NCBI GenBank assembly: GCA_019925795.1
Contig: CM034307.1
Span: 33,629,201-33,693,200, forward strand
Length of the DNA: 64,000 bases
Reading direction: 5' to 3'
DNA from: Dendrobium chrysotoxum
Taxonomy: Eukaryota > Streptophyta > Magnoliopsida > Asparagales > Orchidaceae
A program made the position numbers and the translations under genes. The notes under the pieces are model-generated. The model was not told the DNA's origin, searched no databases, and saw nothing but the letters and a program-made list of their open reading frames with translations. Position 1 is the first letter of the stretch, and each line of letters begins with the position of its first letter. Below, piece by piece: positions 1 to 10,838 of the stretch.

Positions 1-119
1 CAACTACCTGTTCTAAGTAGAGATCAGTGTTAAAGAGGGGAAAGCAGAAAGTCAAGGTTCAAAAGAAATTCAAAAGTTAAAGAAAAAGTCAAAAATCAAA
101 AAAGATAAAATTCCAGTAG

Positions 120-1280
120 CGAAGATGACATTGAGTATATGGTCATTAGGCCTCCAAATAGTTTACCCCAAATAGGTGGGTGGATGGCCCAAAGAGCACG
201 CAGTTAAGGCCACCCTTTAGTTGAAAAAAGAAATCCCCCGATCTACATCAAATTTGAATCAAGTTCTAATAAAGAATCAAGAAAGAGGGAATGCCAGAAT
301 TGCTTTAGACTATCAAAAAATAAATCCCCCTTCAAAATTTGATCTCACTTTAGAATCAAATTGTGACCAAGAGGATAAAAATTTAAAAATTTAAAGTGAT
401 GAGCTTGAATTGAGTCTACATAAAAAGCTTAATAGCCCAGTTGAATCCTTAACCTTAACCCCACTATCAACTGACAGTATCTCGAGATTTGTAATTAAGG
501 ATGCCCCTAATTTAGATGGAGAAGTAAGAAAAATTCATAAGTTCTTCCCTGACTCCTCGTCCTCAAGGAACGAAGATGATGTAACCCTTAATGAGGTATA
601 TTTTAATGAATTAATGGAATTACCTTTTAGCTACTTTACTATTAGTGTCACAACTCTTATCTCTAAAGATTTCGCTCCGAGTTGATGGACCAAGGGTCAA
701 GCTAGATACCATAAAAACATCTAAAATTTAACTTTTAATACAATTTAAACAAGTGGTATTAGCTTTGGTACGTTTAGTTTATTTGATGATGATGAATATT
801 GTTTGATGATAACTATTCATCCTGAATTAAAAAATATCCCTATTAAAATCGTCGATTCACTTGATAGACATTATTTGTAGACTTTAGATGATTCTAACAA
901 ACTTCAAGTTTGAGATGTACCCCCTAATTTGAAGAGGAAATTAAATCGATAGTTACGAACTCAAAAAAAATCAACCTCGGAACAGAGGACGACCCTCACC
1001 CAACCTTTGTATGTTCTTTGTTGAGTGAGGATGAGTCTAAGGATCTAGATCAATTCTTTTTCAATTTTAAGGACTACTTCACTGGGACATACGATGAAAT
1101 GTTAGGTTTGTCCACCAACATAGTAGTCCATAAACTTGGAATCCAGCATGATGTCATTCCTATCAAGCAATATCCTAGATGCATGTGTCTGGAGATCGAA
1201 CAACAAGTTATTTCTAAAGTCAAGAATTTGGTTGAGTCCAAATTTATTTGGGAGAATAATATCTCTCTTGGGTAGCTAGC
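120..1280 (+). pseudogene. Tat pol: acidic PR-RT linker and RT N-terminal extension
   Basis: The sequence between protease and reverse transcriptase is a poorly conserved acidic, Ser-rich linker (open at 410-685). An open stretch at 1018-1275 then encodes the region just upstream of RT. It shows FKDYFTGTYDEMLGL followed by VVHKLGI and a QYPR motif, matching the usual plant gypsy pattern of F-A-W-S-Y-x-E-M-P-G-L then V-V-H-K-L. The same order occurs in element A at 12389-13440, where it is more broken. The open stretches are parts of one decayed polyprotein rather than separate genes. Confidence 0.65.
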
Positions 1281-1670
1281 ATCATGTAGGTTCAAAATAA
1301 AAATGGACAAATTCGAGTCTGTGTTGACTATAGAGACCTGAACAAGGCATGTCCCAAGGATGAATTCCCATTGCCAATTCAAGAACTTATGGTGGACATT
1401 GCCTCCTAGCAAGTTGTTTTCACCTTTATGGATGGCTCGTCTGGTTACAACCAAATCAAGATGGCCCCATAAGATGAGAGAAATATTGCATTCAGAAGTC
1501 CTATAGGGATCTTTTGTAATAAGGTGATGCCCTTTGGCCTTAAAAATGCCGGTGCAACTTACTAGCAGACCATGACTCCTATTTTTGATGACTTAATCAA
1601 CAATCAAGTTGAGTGCTATATTGATGATTTAGTTGTTAAGAGCCAAGTGAAAGTGGTTCATCTTTATGAC
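1281..1670 (+). pseudogene. Tat pol: reverse transcriptase domain
   Basis: This is an RNA-dependent DNA polymerase remnant. In order I read VDYRDLNKACPKDEFPLPI, FMDGSSGYNQIKMAP, the MPFGLKNAGATY motif and the catalytic box YIDDLVVKS near 1619-1645. The catalytic Asp-Asp pair is kept. In-frame stops interrupt the domain near 1409, 1470 and 1563. Across the visible blocks it is better preserved than the corresponding RT of element A. Confidence 0.8.
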
Positions 1671-2490
1671 TTAAGAATCATCTTCGAGTGATTGTGTCGC
1701 TACGATCTCAAGATGAATCCTTTAAAGTGCATATTTGACTTCACCTCAAGAAAATTCCTAGGTTTCGTAGTTAGACACCGTAGAATTGAATTAATCTTGC
1801 CAAAATTGAAGCTATCTTAAATATGCCACCTCTCAAAAGCCTTACTCAACTGAGGTCTCTTCAGGGCAGGCTGACATATATAAGAAGATTCATTTTTAAT
1901 CTTTCCGAAAGATGTCAATAATTCTCTATCCTGGCTAAAAAGGATGCCAAATTCATATGGGATAAGAAAAGTCAATCCGCCTTCGAGAATATCAAATAAT
2001 ACCTAATAAATCTGCCTGTTTTGGCAGCCCCTATTCCAGGGAGACCTTTAATACTTTACAATGTAGCCCTCAATGAGTCTCTTGGAACCCTCCTAGCTAA
2101 TGTCAATGATGAGGGAAAGAGAACTCTCTATACTACCTGAGTCAAAGACTTCTTCCAACTAAAATTTAATATCTTGCAATCAATAAATATTATTCTTTCC
2201 TTAGTATTTGCAACACAAAAACTAAGCCATTATATGCTTTCTCGTCAAGTTAATTTGATTTCCAGTATTAATCCCTTGCAATATCTTATGACTGGGCCTA
2301 CGTTGTTAGGTTGTTTAGCTCGTTGGTCTATAATATTGCTCCAATTTAAAATCACTTTCATTCCCTTGTATACTGTGAAAGGGCAGACCATTTCTGACTT
2401 TTTTGCGACACACCCGCTACCGATAGAGTCTCCTCTAAATGATTATTTACCTAACAAGCAAATAATGAGTTTTGAGGAATCTAATGATTG
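1671..2490 (+). pseudogene. Tat pol: RT connection and first RNase H domain
   Basis: Downstream of the YIDD box comes the thumb/connection, with MPPLKSLTQLRSLQGRLTYI near 1822-1880, RRFIFNLSERC and AKKDAKFIWD. An RNase H-like portion follows with LAAPIPGRPLILY and, at 2174-2491, a long open stretch beginning near QSINIILSLVFATQKLSHYM. The end of that stretch (ISDFFATHPLP-ESPLNDYLP) matches the tether that joins the two RNase H regions in Tat elements. Several stops and frameshifts are present. Confidence 0.7.
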
Positions 2491-2912
2491 AGTATGGAAA
2501 ATATATTTTGATGGCATAATATCCTCCCAGTGGGGTAATACACATCAACCTACTATTCTAACAAAAATTGGAGTCAGCCTGGTTTTCATAACACTGGATA
2601 AGGGAATGTTACACTTTTCCTACCACTTATAAGAGCCTTGCACAAACAACAAGGCTGAGTATGAAGATATAATAACTAGCCTAAAACTTATAATTTTATG
2701 GAGATTAAAGAGATTAAAAACTTTTGTAACTCTCAACTGGTGATCAACCAGATTGCAGGGACCTATAAAATTTTGAATCCTAAACTCCTGATGTACTACC
2801 AAGACACCATGCTCTTACTTGAGTAAATTCCTGTTGTAACTATGTATAGGATTCCCCATGGAAGCAATTCTTCGATGGATGCCCTCGCAAAGCTATATCC
2901 TTCTATTATCAT
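2491..2912 (+). pseudogene. Tat pol: second RNase H domain, truncated
   Basis: The sequence reads VWKIYFDGI, then HFSYHL, then CTNNKAEYED, then NSQLVINQIAGTYK-like coding, and finally SSMDALAKL near 2871-2895. The FDG, NKAEYE and DALA landmarks are those of the additional RNase H of Tat gypsy elements. The domain ends abruptly around 2905-2915, where LTR sequence takes over; the missing continuation is present in element A at 15120-15190. Frames shift several times. Confidence 0.7.
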
Positions 2913-3182
2913 GATTTTAATTATGAAATTAATGATCTCTTATCTAAATTATTATAGTCAAACACTTAATAAAACACATTTTGATCCTCCCGAATCATAT
3001 ATTGTCTTTTCTTGATTTGACTATGATAATTAAGATAAATTTAAAATTAGTAATCAGAACCCATTAGGGAATGTTATGTTCACCTCCTGAGGTGATACAT
3101 CGTTCATAATGACGTGTTCACTTTCAAAATTAAAATTCCAAAAAATTAATCTTTCCCAAAGAAAATTAAACTTTACAAATTT
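2913..3182 (+). repeat. Terminal fragment of Tat-family LTR fused to pol
   Basis: This 270-bp stretch aligns with the last part of both LTRs of element A (about 6865-7140 and 37765-38050). Shared landmarks include an ATTAATGAT-like start, a TTTTGATCCT segment and GAGGTGATA followed by TCATTCATAATG. It starts directly at the break in the second RNase H, so integrase, the 3' non-coding region and most of the LTR were deleted. The last roughly 35 bp of the LTR (CATACCTCCCGAGAAAA in the intact copy) are also absent, apparently removed where the neighbouring CACTA remnant begins. Confidence 0.75.
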
Positions 3183-3189
3183 AACTTTT

Positions 3190-3445
3190 TAATCAAATAG
3201 AAGTCCAACACCAATATTCTGGCATAAACCCTCTATGATATAGATCAATAATTAAATCATCTGGTCTTAAGTGCACTTGATTTTTATGTTTAGAATATGG
3301 ACATCAAAACTTTCCTTCTGAGATGAAGCTGGGCAGTTATTTCGTTGTCTGAATAAAAAAGTTCACACCATTAATGAACTCATCTATTAATATCTTTCGT
3401 CTTTGCACCAATCAGTTATACATCCAACTTCTTTGATTTCTAATA
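3190..3445 (-). pseudogene. CACTA transposase-associated domain (Transpos_assoc-like)
   Basis: One minus-strand frame reads RSWMYN-stop-LVQRRKILIDEF, then INGVNFFIQ, then SEGKF-stop-CPYSKHKNQ, then HLRPDDLIIDLYHRGFMPEY and WCWTS. This is the zinc-binding-like N-terminal domain typical of plant CACTA transposases: R-S-W-M-Y, D-E-F-I-x-G-V, C-P-C-x-x-C, then G-F-x-x-x-Y-x-x-W-x-x-H. The second pair of metal ligands is degraded here. Three in-frame stops interrupt the frame. The C-terminal half of the same domain occurs in the intact-ended CACTA element at 56440-56525. Confidence 0.7.
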
Positions 3446-3889
3446 TTCATATTATAACCTATATATTATATGAAGATATTAGATATTATTAGAAAATCTT
3501 TTGAATGAAAATAAATAGATTTCAATTTTATTTGTAAATCAAATTATATTCTTATTTCATACAGGTACCCTGTTAATGAAAAATCTAGCAATCTCCAGGC
3601 GTCTCCCTTATTTTGGGGAAATATAAAGTTTTAGCCTGCCCGCCATGTCAAGAAAGACGTGCCGGTCAGTATCGGGTGACACCGCGGCTGTAACCTTAAA
3701 TCCTATCATGCCAAGAAAGTTATGTATAGGTCTTCAGGGGGGTACCTTTATAAAAATATAGTTTGTGCTGGAGATATTTCTGACAGATTTATCAATTTTG
3801 TTGGCATGTGAAAATATAATTTACATGATTAAAATATCTAAGGAAACTCCCTCACTCCCTCTAATCATAACTTTCATAAGAACGTCTCC

Positions 3890-4050
3890 AAAAATTTTTA
3901 CGTGTCTCACCACATCTTATAGAGTTTTCCCCTAAGTACGAGGGGAATTTTATATCTCACATTGCAAGTCTCACCACATCTTGCAAACATCAACTCCCTC
4001 TCTAATCTCACCACATCTTGTACACATCACCTCCCTCTCAAATCTCACTG
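3890..4050. repeat. Short degenerate repeat of a TCTCACCACATCTTG motif
   Basis: The motif CTCACCACATCTT recurs about four times between 3906 and 4022, interleaved with ACTCCCTCTC-type segments. It is an imperfect local repeat inside the CACTA remnant and codes for nothing visible. Confidence 0.5.
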
Positions 4051-4759
4051 GATTCATCTACTTTAACCATAAAATTTGAATTCTAATAAAAATATACACC
4101 TCACTACAGAATACAACCTCTCTTGACTTATCAACAAGAAGAATATCATCAAAAAAATACATAAAAAAAATGCATACACCGTGGTACAATCTATTGCTAA
4201 TGTCTATACCAAGAAAATCCATAAATAAAATAAAATCTTACAATGGATATTTAGCAAAATAGCGGTGGACATCGGTGATTGAGGCGATGAATGTTGGAAA
4301 ACTCGGTGGAAATCTGTTGGGTGATGGGTCGGTCTCGATAACAGTGGTGTTCGACTAACGTGAAGAATGCGAGTGGAGCGACACGAAATGTGAAGGAAGG
4401 AAATGATAAGGAAGATGGTTTTGGGTGGGAAATAGGGTTTTCATCGTAAGCTTTTCTGATGGCTAATACATTTATATTTTTACCATTAAAATGTTTGATG
4501 GAAATATTTCGTCGAGTTTAAGTAAATCGATGACATATTTGTTGGATTGTATGCTGAAAAGTATTGGAAAAAAATACATTGGAATAAAGTACTGATCTCA
4601 TAAATCACGGTGGATCATACACCAAAAAATAACTGATAGATTTTATGATGGAAATTCCATCATTATGTCACCGTCAAAATTTTTGTCGGTTCACGGTCCA
4701 TTTTTGCCAGCATATTTTCTTCCACTAGAATCTCAGACTGTAATCGAAGGTTTTCCTAT

Positions 4760-7175
4760 TTTGAACATAGGAAATACTTAAGCCACATAACCTAATATGC
4801 ACACTATAGATGACTTGTTAGGATAACCAACTTTAATTTTAAGCTATACTGATTTTTGTGTGATAAGATTTTACATGAATTTTATTGCATACTGGTTGTC
4901 ATGGCTTGATATGTTTTGTGATGCCTATTGATGTTATATTTATACTATATTACTTGTGACATGATGTGATGGTTAGTAGATTTCTCTTAGGTTAGGAATG
5001 ATTTGGATGCTAATAGAGTTTTTAATAGGTGGCCATGCTTATATAGGGCCATATAAAGGGGGGCTAATTAAAAAATGTTATTAATAAAATTTTTGGAAAT
5101 GCTAAAATTGCTAAGCCCCTTAAAATTAACAACACGGCCAAGTAACTCTGTTAGCTCAAATGCTAGCTATTTAATTTTTATAAATGCTTGTGATATTTTG
5201 TTAAATTTATATATAAACTACTTAGCATAATATGTAGGTTATATTAGAGTCATTTAGTTTTTCATAATTATAAATTCAAAAGGAGTTCTAAAAGTCACTT
5301 ATAATGGGATAATTGATACCCAATTTAAGATCAAAAGAGGAAGGAAACGTCTCTTAGGGGAGTGTTCCTTCCAATTGGAGATCCAAATTTAGATAAGTTT
5401 GAAATCCAAAGAGAAAATAAACACCCCTTCGAGGAGGACTTCTTTTTACTTGGATATCCAGACCTGATGGATCCAAGGAGCCCAAAAGAATGAACTTAAG
5501 AAGTGAAGACAAAAAAAAAATCACTTTAAAACTTGTGCATTTTATAGGATTAGAATTGGGAACGTTATTAGTGGAGCCTGACAACTTTTAATTTCTACAA
5601 ACCCTGGGTGTAACTAAATGGCAATTTCCCCATGGACTTTTACATTCATTTGATATTATATAATTGATGATTTATTTAAATTATTTATGCAGTAGAAATT
5701 ATTCGCCTTTGAAGGTTTATTACTGGCATGTTGGATTTGTTGCTTGGAATGTGATTAGGCTCTTAAGAACAATGAAAAAATTCTTCTAATTGTAATTAAA
5801 TAAAAATTATCAGGCTCACATAATAGAATGATAAAAACTCCTAAGAAGTAAGCTAGGGCACGCCGGGGTTTTTCATGTATTAATATTTACCTGCTCTCTT
5901 TGTTAGGCACCTCCCCGTATGCAAGTCATGGCAGACCACATGACTTATTAGGGTGTTGTTGTGTTTAGGGAATGTGGTGCATATATAGGGAAAACCCTTT
6001 TTTATGTCTAATTTTTAAAGTTCATCATATAATTTTTACATATAAGGTCAATCAGCATGCAGTACATTAGAAACTAACAAAAATTTAATAAAATTTTATT
6101 TATATTGAGCATAATTAACACACATAAGTAAAAGGGCCGCTTAGGATCTTCTCTAGATGTCGGGCCAGTTTTTTAAAAACTTAAATAATAGCTTGCCCAT
6201 CTATCATAAGATTAGACTCATAGTTTTGAAGCGCCTAGGTGATTTATTAGGATTCTAATCTAAAATAATGTAAGCTAAGACTCGCATTTCATCAGTTAGG
6301 TTTGGGTCACTAACATTTAGGGCCTAAATTAGATTTAGGATCTAGGATGAATCCAAAATTATAAGTCTCAAACATTAGGAATTAAATCGCAAATTTTTAA
6401 TAAAATACCAACTCAAATTAAAATTTTCTCTTCTCCCAAATTTAAAGCCCAACAAACGATAGGCCGTGGTGCTTCTATATTATTTTCAAAATTCCAAAGT
6501 GCTTCCTACCCTTCATTATTTGGCCTCTAAAATAAGTGTTAAAGATTTATCCAACCCCTACTAAAATTCCCACATTATTCCTTTTATATCACTCTTTGAA
6601 AATCTAAAAAATAGCATTTTTGTCATTATTTTAATCGAGAGTATATGTAGGAAGCCTAATCTTCCTACGATATAATTAACTATGAAGGCTTGCCTTCATA
6701 GGAAATATACGATCCCAAATAAAATAAACCACACCCTACTTGACTCCAAAATAGGATGGGGGAAAATTATTATTTGGGAATATTAATTTAAAACATGATC
6801 ATTATCATCACCTTCAAACCATGGATAAATGTTATTTCTTTCTTTGGGGAGATACATTATTTATTAACATGCCTTTAAATTTCAACTTAATGATAGCACA
6901 TCCAGATTATTATAGCTAAATATATGATCAAATAATATTTTGATCCTTCGAGGTCATATGTAGTTCTTTCATGAATTGGACTACGATAATTAGGATGAAA
7001 TTTATAGTTTTGTAATATGAAGCCATTAAAGAACCATATTTTTATCTCTCGAGGTGATATATCATTCATAATGATGTGTTCGACTTCAAAATTGAAAATT
7101 CTAAAAAAATTTATTCAAATTTTCCCAAAAATATAATTGCAACTAATTTGCATACCTCCCGAGAAAATAAATTTT
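4760..7175 (+). repeat. 5' LTR of Tat element A
   Basis: The sequence aligns along its length with 21323-21893 plus 36392-38080. Shared landmarks include TTAAGCCACATA near 4775, GGCTTGATRTGTT near 4903, TTAGGAATGAT near 4994, GGATCCAAGGAG near 5468, GCACCTCCCC near 5908 and CCTCCCGAG near 7155. The end is placed just before the primer-binding site at 7178. The start is approximate, because I cannot align the sequence left of about 4760 with the right LTR. The ORF-like stretches inside it (for example minus 5354-5584) are not genes. Confidence 0.75.
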
Positions 7176-7177
7176 TT

Positions 7178-7195
7178 TGGTGACTTCGCTTGGGA
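7178..7195 (+). other. Primer-binding site of Tat element A
   Basis: TGGTGACTTCGCTTGGGA lies immediately after the LTR. It resembles the TGGCGACTC...TGGGGA type of primer-binding site described for Tat/Ogre elements and attributed to an arginine tRNA. The position at the LTR edge supports the call; the tRNA identity is from family knowledge, not computed. Confidence 0.6.
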
Positions 7196-8076
7196 TTTAT
7201 CTCTCTCCATCTTTTATAATGGTAGAAATTTTATTACATCAATAGTTAAAATTTCCTTCATTCTATTTGTCCCTCTACCCATTTCATTATTGGGTGAGCA
7301 AGACCAACATCAAAAAGAAAAGAAGAATAATAAGTAAGAAAGGTAAGTGAGATAATATTCAATAGAAATGAGGCTTTAACATCTTATCCCGAGTCAATTA
7401 GTGGAATGAGAGAGTTAAGCCAAATCCCCTAGATTTTCCATATCAATTTCATGAACCTCATGTTGGGTTAAGGTCCAACATAATGAGTTCTAAATTTTGA
7501 AGGAAAATCAGTCAAATCCAAAAAATCAAATTCTCTTAAAATATAACAAAGAAGATGAAAATAGTTCTTAGGCTTTATTTCTATATTTTATGCCACATGT
7601 TCTTGTAGCTTAACATACAAAATAAAATCCTAAGTTCAGAAAATCACAAATGATTTTCATACCTTATCACTATATGTTAGATTATGTTTTTCATAACTTA
7701 ACAAATATGATAAGAATCAAATTCATCAATGGCTTCAAAATTCCATTCCAAAAATTTACTAATTCAAATCATCTTTCTTTTATTATAGAAAAAAAGTTCA
7801 AATGGATGGAAAACTTATATTCTCAATTAATAGAGATATGATTATAGAAAAACTCATATGTGGTTATTCAATTCAGTTTAAAATTGGGTTCAAAACTCTC
7901 AATATGTTAGTGAATGGAGGGAAAGTAGTCAACTTATCTTTTGGGACACAAAAGCATGTTCCCTTAGTAGAGATTATTGTAGGTTAGGGGCAGACTCCCC
8001 CATCCTTAGAATGGAGGCTGTTGTCACCCACTTGCCCATTTTACCCTATACTAGGGAGGAAAAGAAATAAAAATCA
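7196..8076 (+). other. Leader region of Tat element A
   Basis: This stretch lies between the PBS and the first long reading frame. Short open segments at 7650-7841 and 7802-7987 (the latter containing YSIQFKIGFKTLNMLVNGGK) could be the decayed start of the upstream ORF, but no known domain is visible. No other feature was seen. Confidence 0.4.
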
Positions 8077-8712
8077 TTGATAATGGATAAAACACTATCT
8101 GCATCTAAAATAGGGTCAAGTTCTAATATCCCCATTACTAGCAAGAACCAAAAGAAAAATTATCTGAGAAGGGTGTGGAAGAAAATCACTAAGGCTAGCA
8201 AAATTATTGAGTTAAAGGCCTTAAGAGAGGTAGAGCATGAGACTACTAAAGAGCTACCTATTCCCGCTTCCTCCCCTCTTTTAAAGGAAAGTTGATTCTA
8301 CCCTTTCTCTACTGCAGGAGGGGAGGAGAGAGTTAGCAAGATAGCCCACTCCTTACCATGCCCAGTGGACTACTATGTGAAGAAGACTCTTAAGAAGAAG
8401 TTGATTCAAAGAAAAAGGATATTAAGGAATATTATCCACAACTATGCTGCCCAACTAGGTGAAACAAAAGAGAAGTATGTGAAACAAATGAAGGGGATGC
8501 TATCACATAGATTGGAAAAGGAAATTCTAAAGGAAGGAAGGACTAAGGCAAAGGTCTTGACTCCCCCTTCATCCATAATGAATAAGAAGTATGTGAGGCA
8601 GCCTGCTACCTCAATATTGGTGGATGTTCAACACTGGGTACCTCACCTTCCATCCACAATAATAGAGGAGATAGTTTTCATTGGGTCGGAAGAAGCCACC
8701 TCACAGTGGTAG
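8077..8712 (+). pseudogene. Extra Lys-rich ORF upstream of gag in Tat element A
   Basis: One frame runs from an ATG at 8077 to a stop at 8710-8712, broken only by a TGA at 8293. The product is very basic in the middle: KKTLKKKLIQRKRILRN near residue 100, then KEKYVKQMKG and LEKEILKEGRTKAK. The C-terminal part is acidic. I recognise no domain. Ogre-type elements often carry an additional ORF of unknown function before gag, and the position fits. It could instead be an N-terminal extension of gag. The frame continues in pieces to about 9235 (9011-9235 is open and contains EEVVDNRNDEISIELMEEC). Confidence 0.5.
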
Positions 8713-9235
8713 GCCACAGGTTCATCCTGTGAAGTCTCTAAGGTTGGCCTTTATTATAGTCAGACCGAAAGAGCAGGAATAGAAGAAAATAGTAAAAGTA
8801 AAGGGAAAGAGACCCAAGTCCCCTCTGAAGAAGTATATTTCCAAGAAGGTTAGTAGAAGTGAGAATAGGTCATCATCTGTAGCAATCTCTAGGCACCCCA
8901 CCTAGGGATGTGAGACTTCCACCCCATTAGATGGGGCAGGGTCACTTCCTCAAGACCCTCCACCATCTCCAAAGGAGGAAGTTCCATAACCCGTTAAGGA
9001 TGCCACCCTTGTGACTACCGATCCAGGAACAGTCAAAGGGGAAGAGGTGGTAGACAACAGGAACGATGAAATTTCTATTGAATTGATGGAAGAGTGCATC
9101 AACACCACTCAAGAACTTAAAATACAAGACATTAGAGAGAAGTTGGGGCATAAGGAATTTGAAATGATAATGGATTACATTGATATTTACCCATCCATCT
9201 TGAGTCTGTCAAGGGGAGACCCATTGATTAGATAA

Positions 9236-9700
9236 TTAAAGAGATCATGGACATATTAAAAAAGAAAGAAGCAATATAAGCCTTTAATCCTAAGCAAGAT
9301 GATATTTTAATGGATGCTAGTGATGGAGATATTCTTACTAGTAGTATCTACATGGTAGAGACCAGATCATCAGTTACAAATATTAATCTTAGAAGAGATC
9401 AGCTAGAGAAAAAAGAAGAGTCAGCTGTAATAGACTCAAATTAAGACGTGTCTATTAAGCTCAGATACAAAGATGAACACTTAAGAAATTTAGAGGAAAA
9501 GGAGGAAAAATTGATGTTGAGGGTTGTAAAAATGCAAGATTAGCTCGCTAAAACATAGCAGTCTCAATTTGAGCACCCACGACCAACAATACGTATAGTG
9601 GGTGAGCAAAAAAAAAAGCTAGAAGTAACCCCAGTGATTCCTACTATTTCTATAGCACCACAAAAAAGAATATCAAATAAATGATTAAAAATTAGGTAAG
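9236..9700 (+). pseudogene. Gag N-terminal coiled-coil-like segment of Tat element A
   Basis: In broken frames the sequence encodes charged, heptad-like stretches such as KLRYKDEHLRNLEEKEEKL at about 9458-9515, then LMLRVVKMQD, a Gln-rich segment and a Pro-rich linker (EVTPVIPTISIAP near 9620). Many Tat gag proteins begin with a coiled coil followed by a Pro-rich linker, so this is probably the gag N terminus. Stops occur near 9278, 9444, 9541 and 9556. Confidence 0.45.
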
Positions 9701-10340
9701 GGTGGCCTAAGCCTAGTCCTAAGGATTGTGTCTATTCCAATTTGTAGGCCTTATCCTGAGGAGTATGTTTTAGTTCCTTATTCGAAAGGCTTTTTGCCAC
9801 AATCATTTATAGTCTTTTGTGGTCTAAAAAATTTGAGACAATATTTGGCTCATTTTGTGCAAGATATTGCAACACCAGATGGTCTGATGCTCTACTATTT
9901 TACTAGTTTGTTAGTAGTCTTTTTGAAATTACTTTTGAATGGTATGTCGATCTGCCTAATGGTTAAGTAAGAATATTTATTGAGTTGCAGAGTCTATTCT
10001 TAAAGAGATTCTTTAGGACTCAACATCATATTACCGTGGGCAATCTAGTCCTGAAAATCAAAAGCCATCAGAGTCCCTAGTTGAATACATTTTGAGGTGG
10101 TAAAACCACTCAATGAAGTGTAAACCCCAGCTGCAAGAGTAACACGTAGTGAAAATTCTACTAAAGAATATCCACAGACCTATTACTTTTCTCCTGAAGG
10201 GTTCATGATAAAGACTTTTGAGAAATTACTTAATAAGAAAAATAACCTGCATGAAGAGGCTTCTAAAATGCTATCCTTAAAGGATTTATCTGATGAAAAG
10301 AAAGTAGAGATCTTCAAAAGTCATTTGAGAAGAAATCATC
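9701..10340 (+). pseudogene. Gag (capsid) domain of Tat element A
   Basis: An open segment at 9728-9970 encodes RPYPEEYVLVPYSKGFLPQ, then FCGLKNLRQYLAHFVQDIA and DGLMLYYFTSLLVVF. This matches the retrotransposon gag pattern H-P-x-x-x-Y-x-x-x-P-x-P-x-G-F, then F-x-G-x-x-x-x-x-x-H-x-x-x-F, then L-x-x-F-x-x-S-L-x-G. After a frameshift, FRTQHHITVGNLVLKIKSHQ-like and MKCKPQLQE-like segments continue the domain to about 10330. Capsid assembly would be its role; this copy is broken. Confidence 0.65.
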
Positions 10341-10459
10341 TACTACATCAGTAGTCAATAATTAATAATAACTAATAAAAAATCAATCGAGTGATCCTAC
10401 ACCTCGACCATTCTAGGTAACCCCCTCTCCTTCTAGAGATTTTTACTCGACATCTTTTA

Positions 10460-10838
10460 AAGAGAAAATGGTGAAAGATTATCTATTTAAGAGAAAGTCA
10501 GCAAGGAAAATTTTTAAGAGACTATTAAAGAAACAAGACTTTAAATTTTTTAGGCCAAGAAGCCGAAAAAGGAAAACAAGAGGGAAGATCCCAATTTTTT
10601 CCCCTACCACCACATGTTGGGCCACACAATTGAGGACTACTTTACCTTTAAAGATTGGCTTGAAAGAAACTTTAAACTGTATAACATCATCATTCCAAAG
10701 GAATATTTGAGATATTCAAATAAGGGGTCCTTCAAAGTAATATTAGATAATAATTATAATATTTATTTGTCTATTGAAGATGATTGGGATATTTTTTTAT
10801 CCTTGGCATTTAGAAAGTTGATTAACAAAATTTTTTAG
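10460..10838 (+). pseudogene. Gag C-terminal part with H-T-x-E-D-Y-x-x-F-K-D motif
   Basis: At 10614-10838 the frame reads LGHTIEDYFTFKDWLERNF. Tat gag proteins carry a similar C-terminal block, in which a Cys/His-containing segment is followed by H-x-x-E-D-C-x-x-L-K-x-x-I. A basic stretch (RPRSRKRKTRGK) lies just upstream in an overlapping frame at 10468-10710. I see no complete C-x2-C-x4-H-x4-C zinc knuckle. Confidence 0.5.

Larger units (their letters stand above)
1..2912 (+). mobile_element. Tat/Ogre-type Ty3-gypsy pol remnant, no 5' LTR in window
   Basis: This is an internal fragment of a gypsy retrotransposon. It aligns by eye, segment by segment, with the protease-RT linker through second RNase H of element A (about 12240-15190). 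For example, the stretch encoding AQRAR near 190 recurs near 12435. The fragment starts before the left edge, so its gag and 5' LTR are out of view. On the right, the pol sequence stops inside the second RNase H and continues directly into LTR sequence, so integrase and the 3' non-coding region are missing. Stops and frameshifts are frequent, and it cannot be autonomous. The Tat assignment rests on two successive RNase H-like regions before the break, an arrangement typical of that lineage. Confidence 0.8.
3183..4735 (-). mobile_element. Truncated CACTA (En/Spm) remnant, minus strand
   Basis: On the minus strand, 3190-3445 encodes a transposase-associated domain. Reading toward the element's 5' end (rightwards) leads to GC-richer subterminal sequence, with GTCGG, CCGTC and GCCAGCA motifs at about 4640-4720. 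The sequence then ends in ATATTTTCTTCCACTAG (about 4719-4735), whose complement resembles the usual CACTACAAGAAAAT terminus with changes. The 3' part of the element is missing, cut at the Tat LTR fragment. The interior (3450-4640) has no recognisable coding sequence. The terminus is inferred; the domain is the firm part. Confidence 0.5.

Noticed and set aside
1074..1454. Minus-strand open frame of 126 codons at the left edge
   Set aside because: It overlaps the plus-strand Tat linker and RT, which have recognisable motifs; shadow frame.
4103..4118. CACTACAGAATA as a CACTA terminus
   Set aside because: No partner terminus or 3-bp duplication at a plausible distance, and the orientation is wrong for the minus-strand transposase domain nearby.
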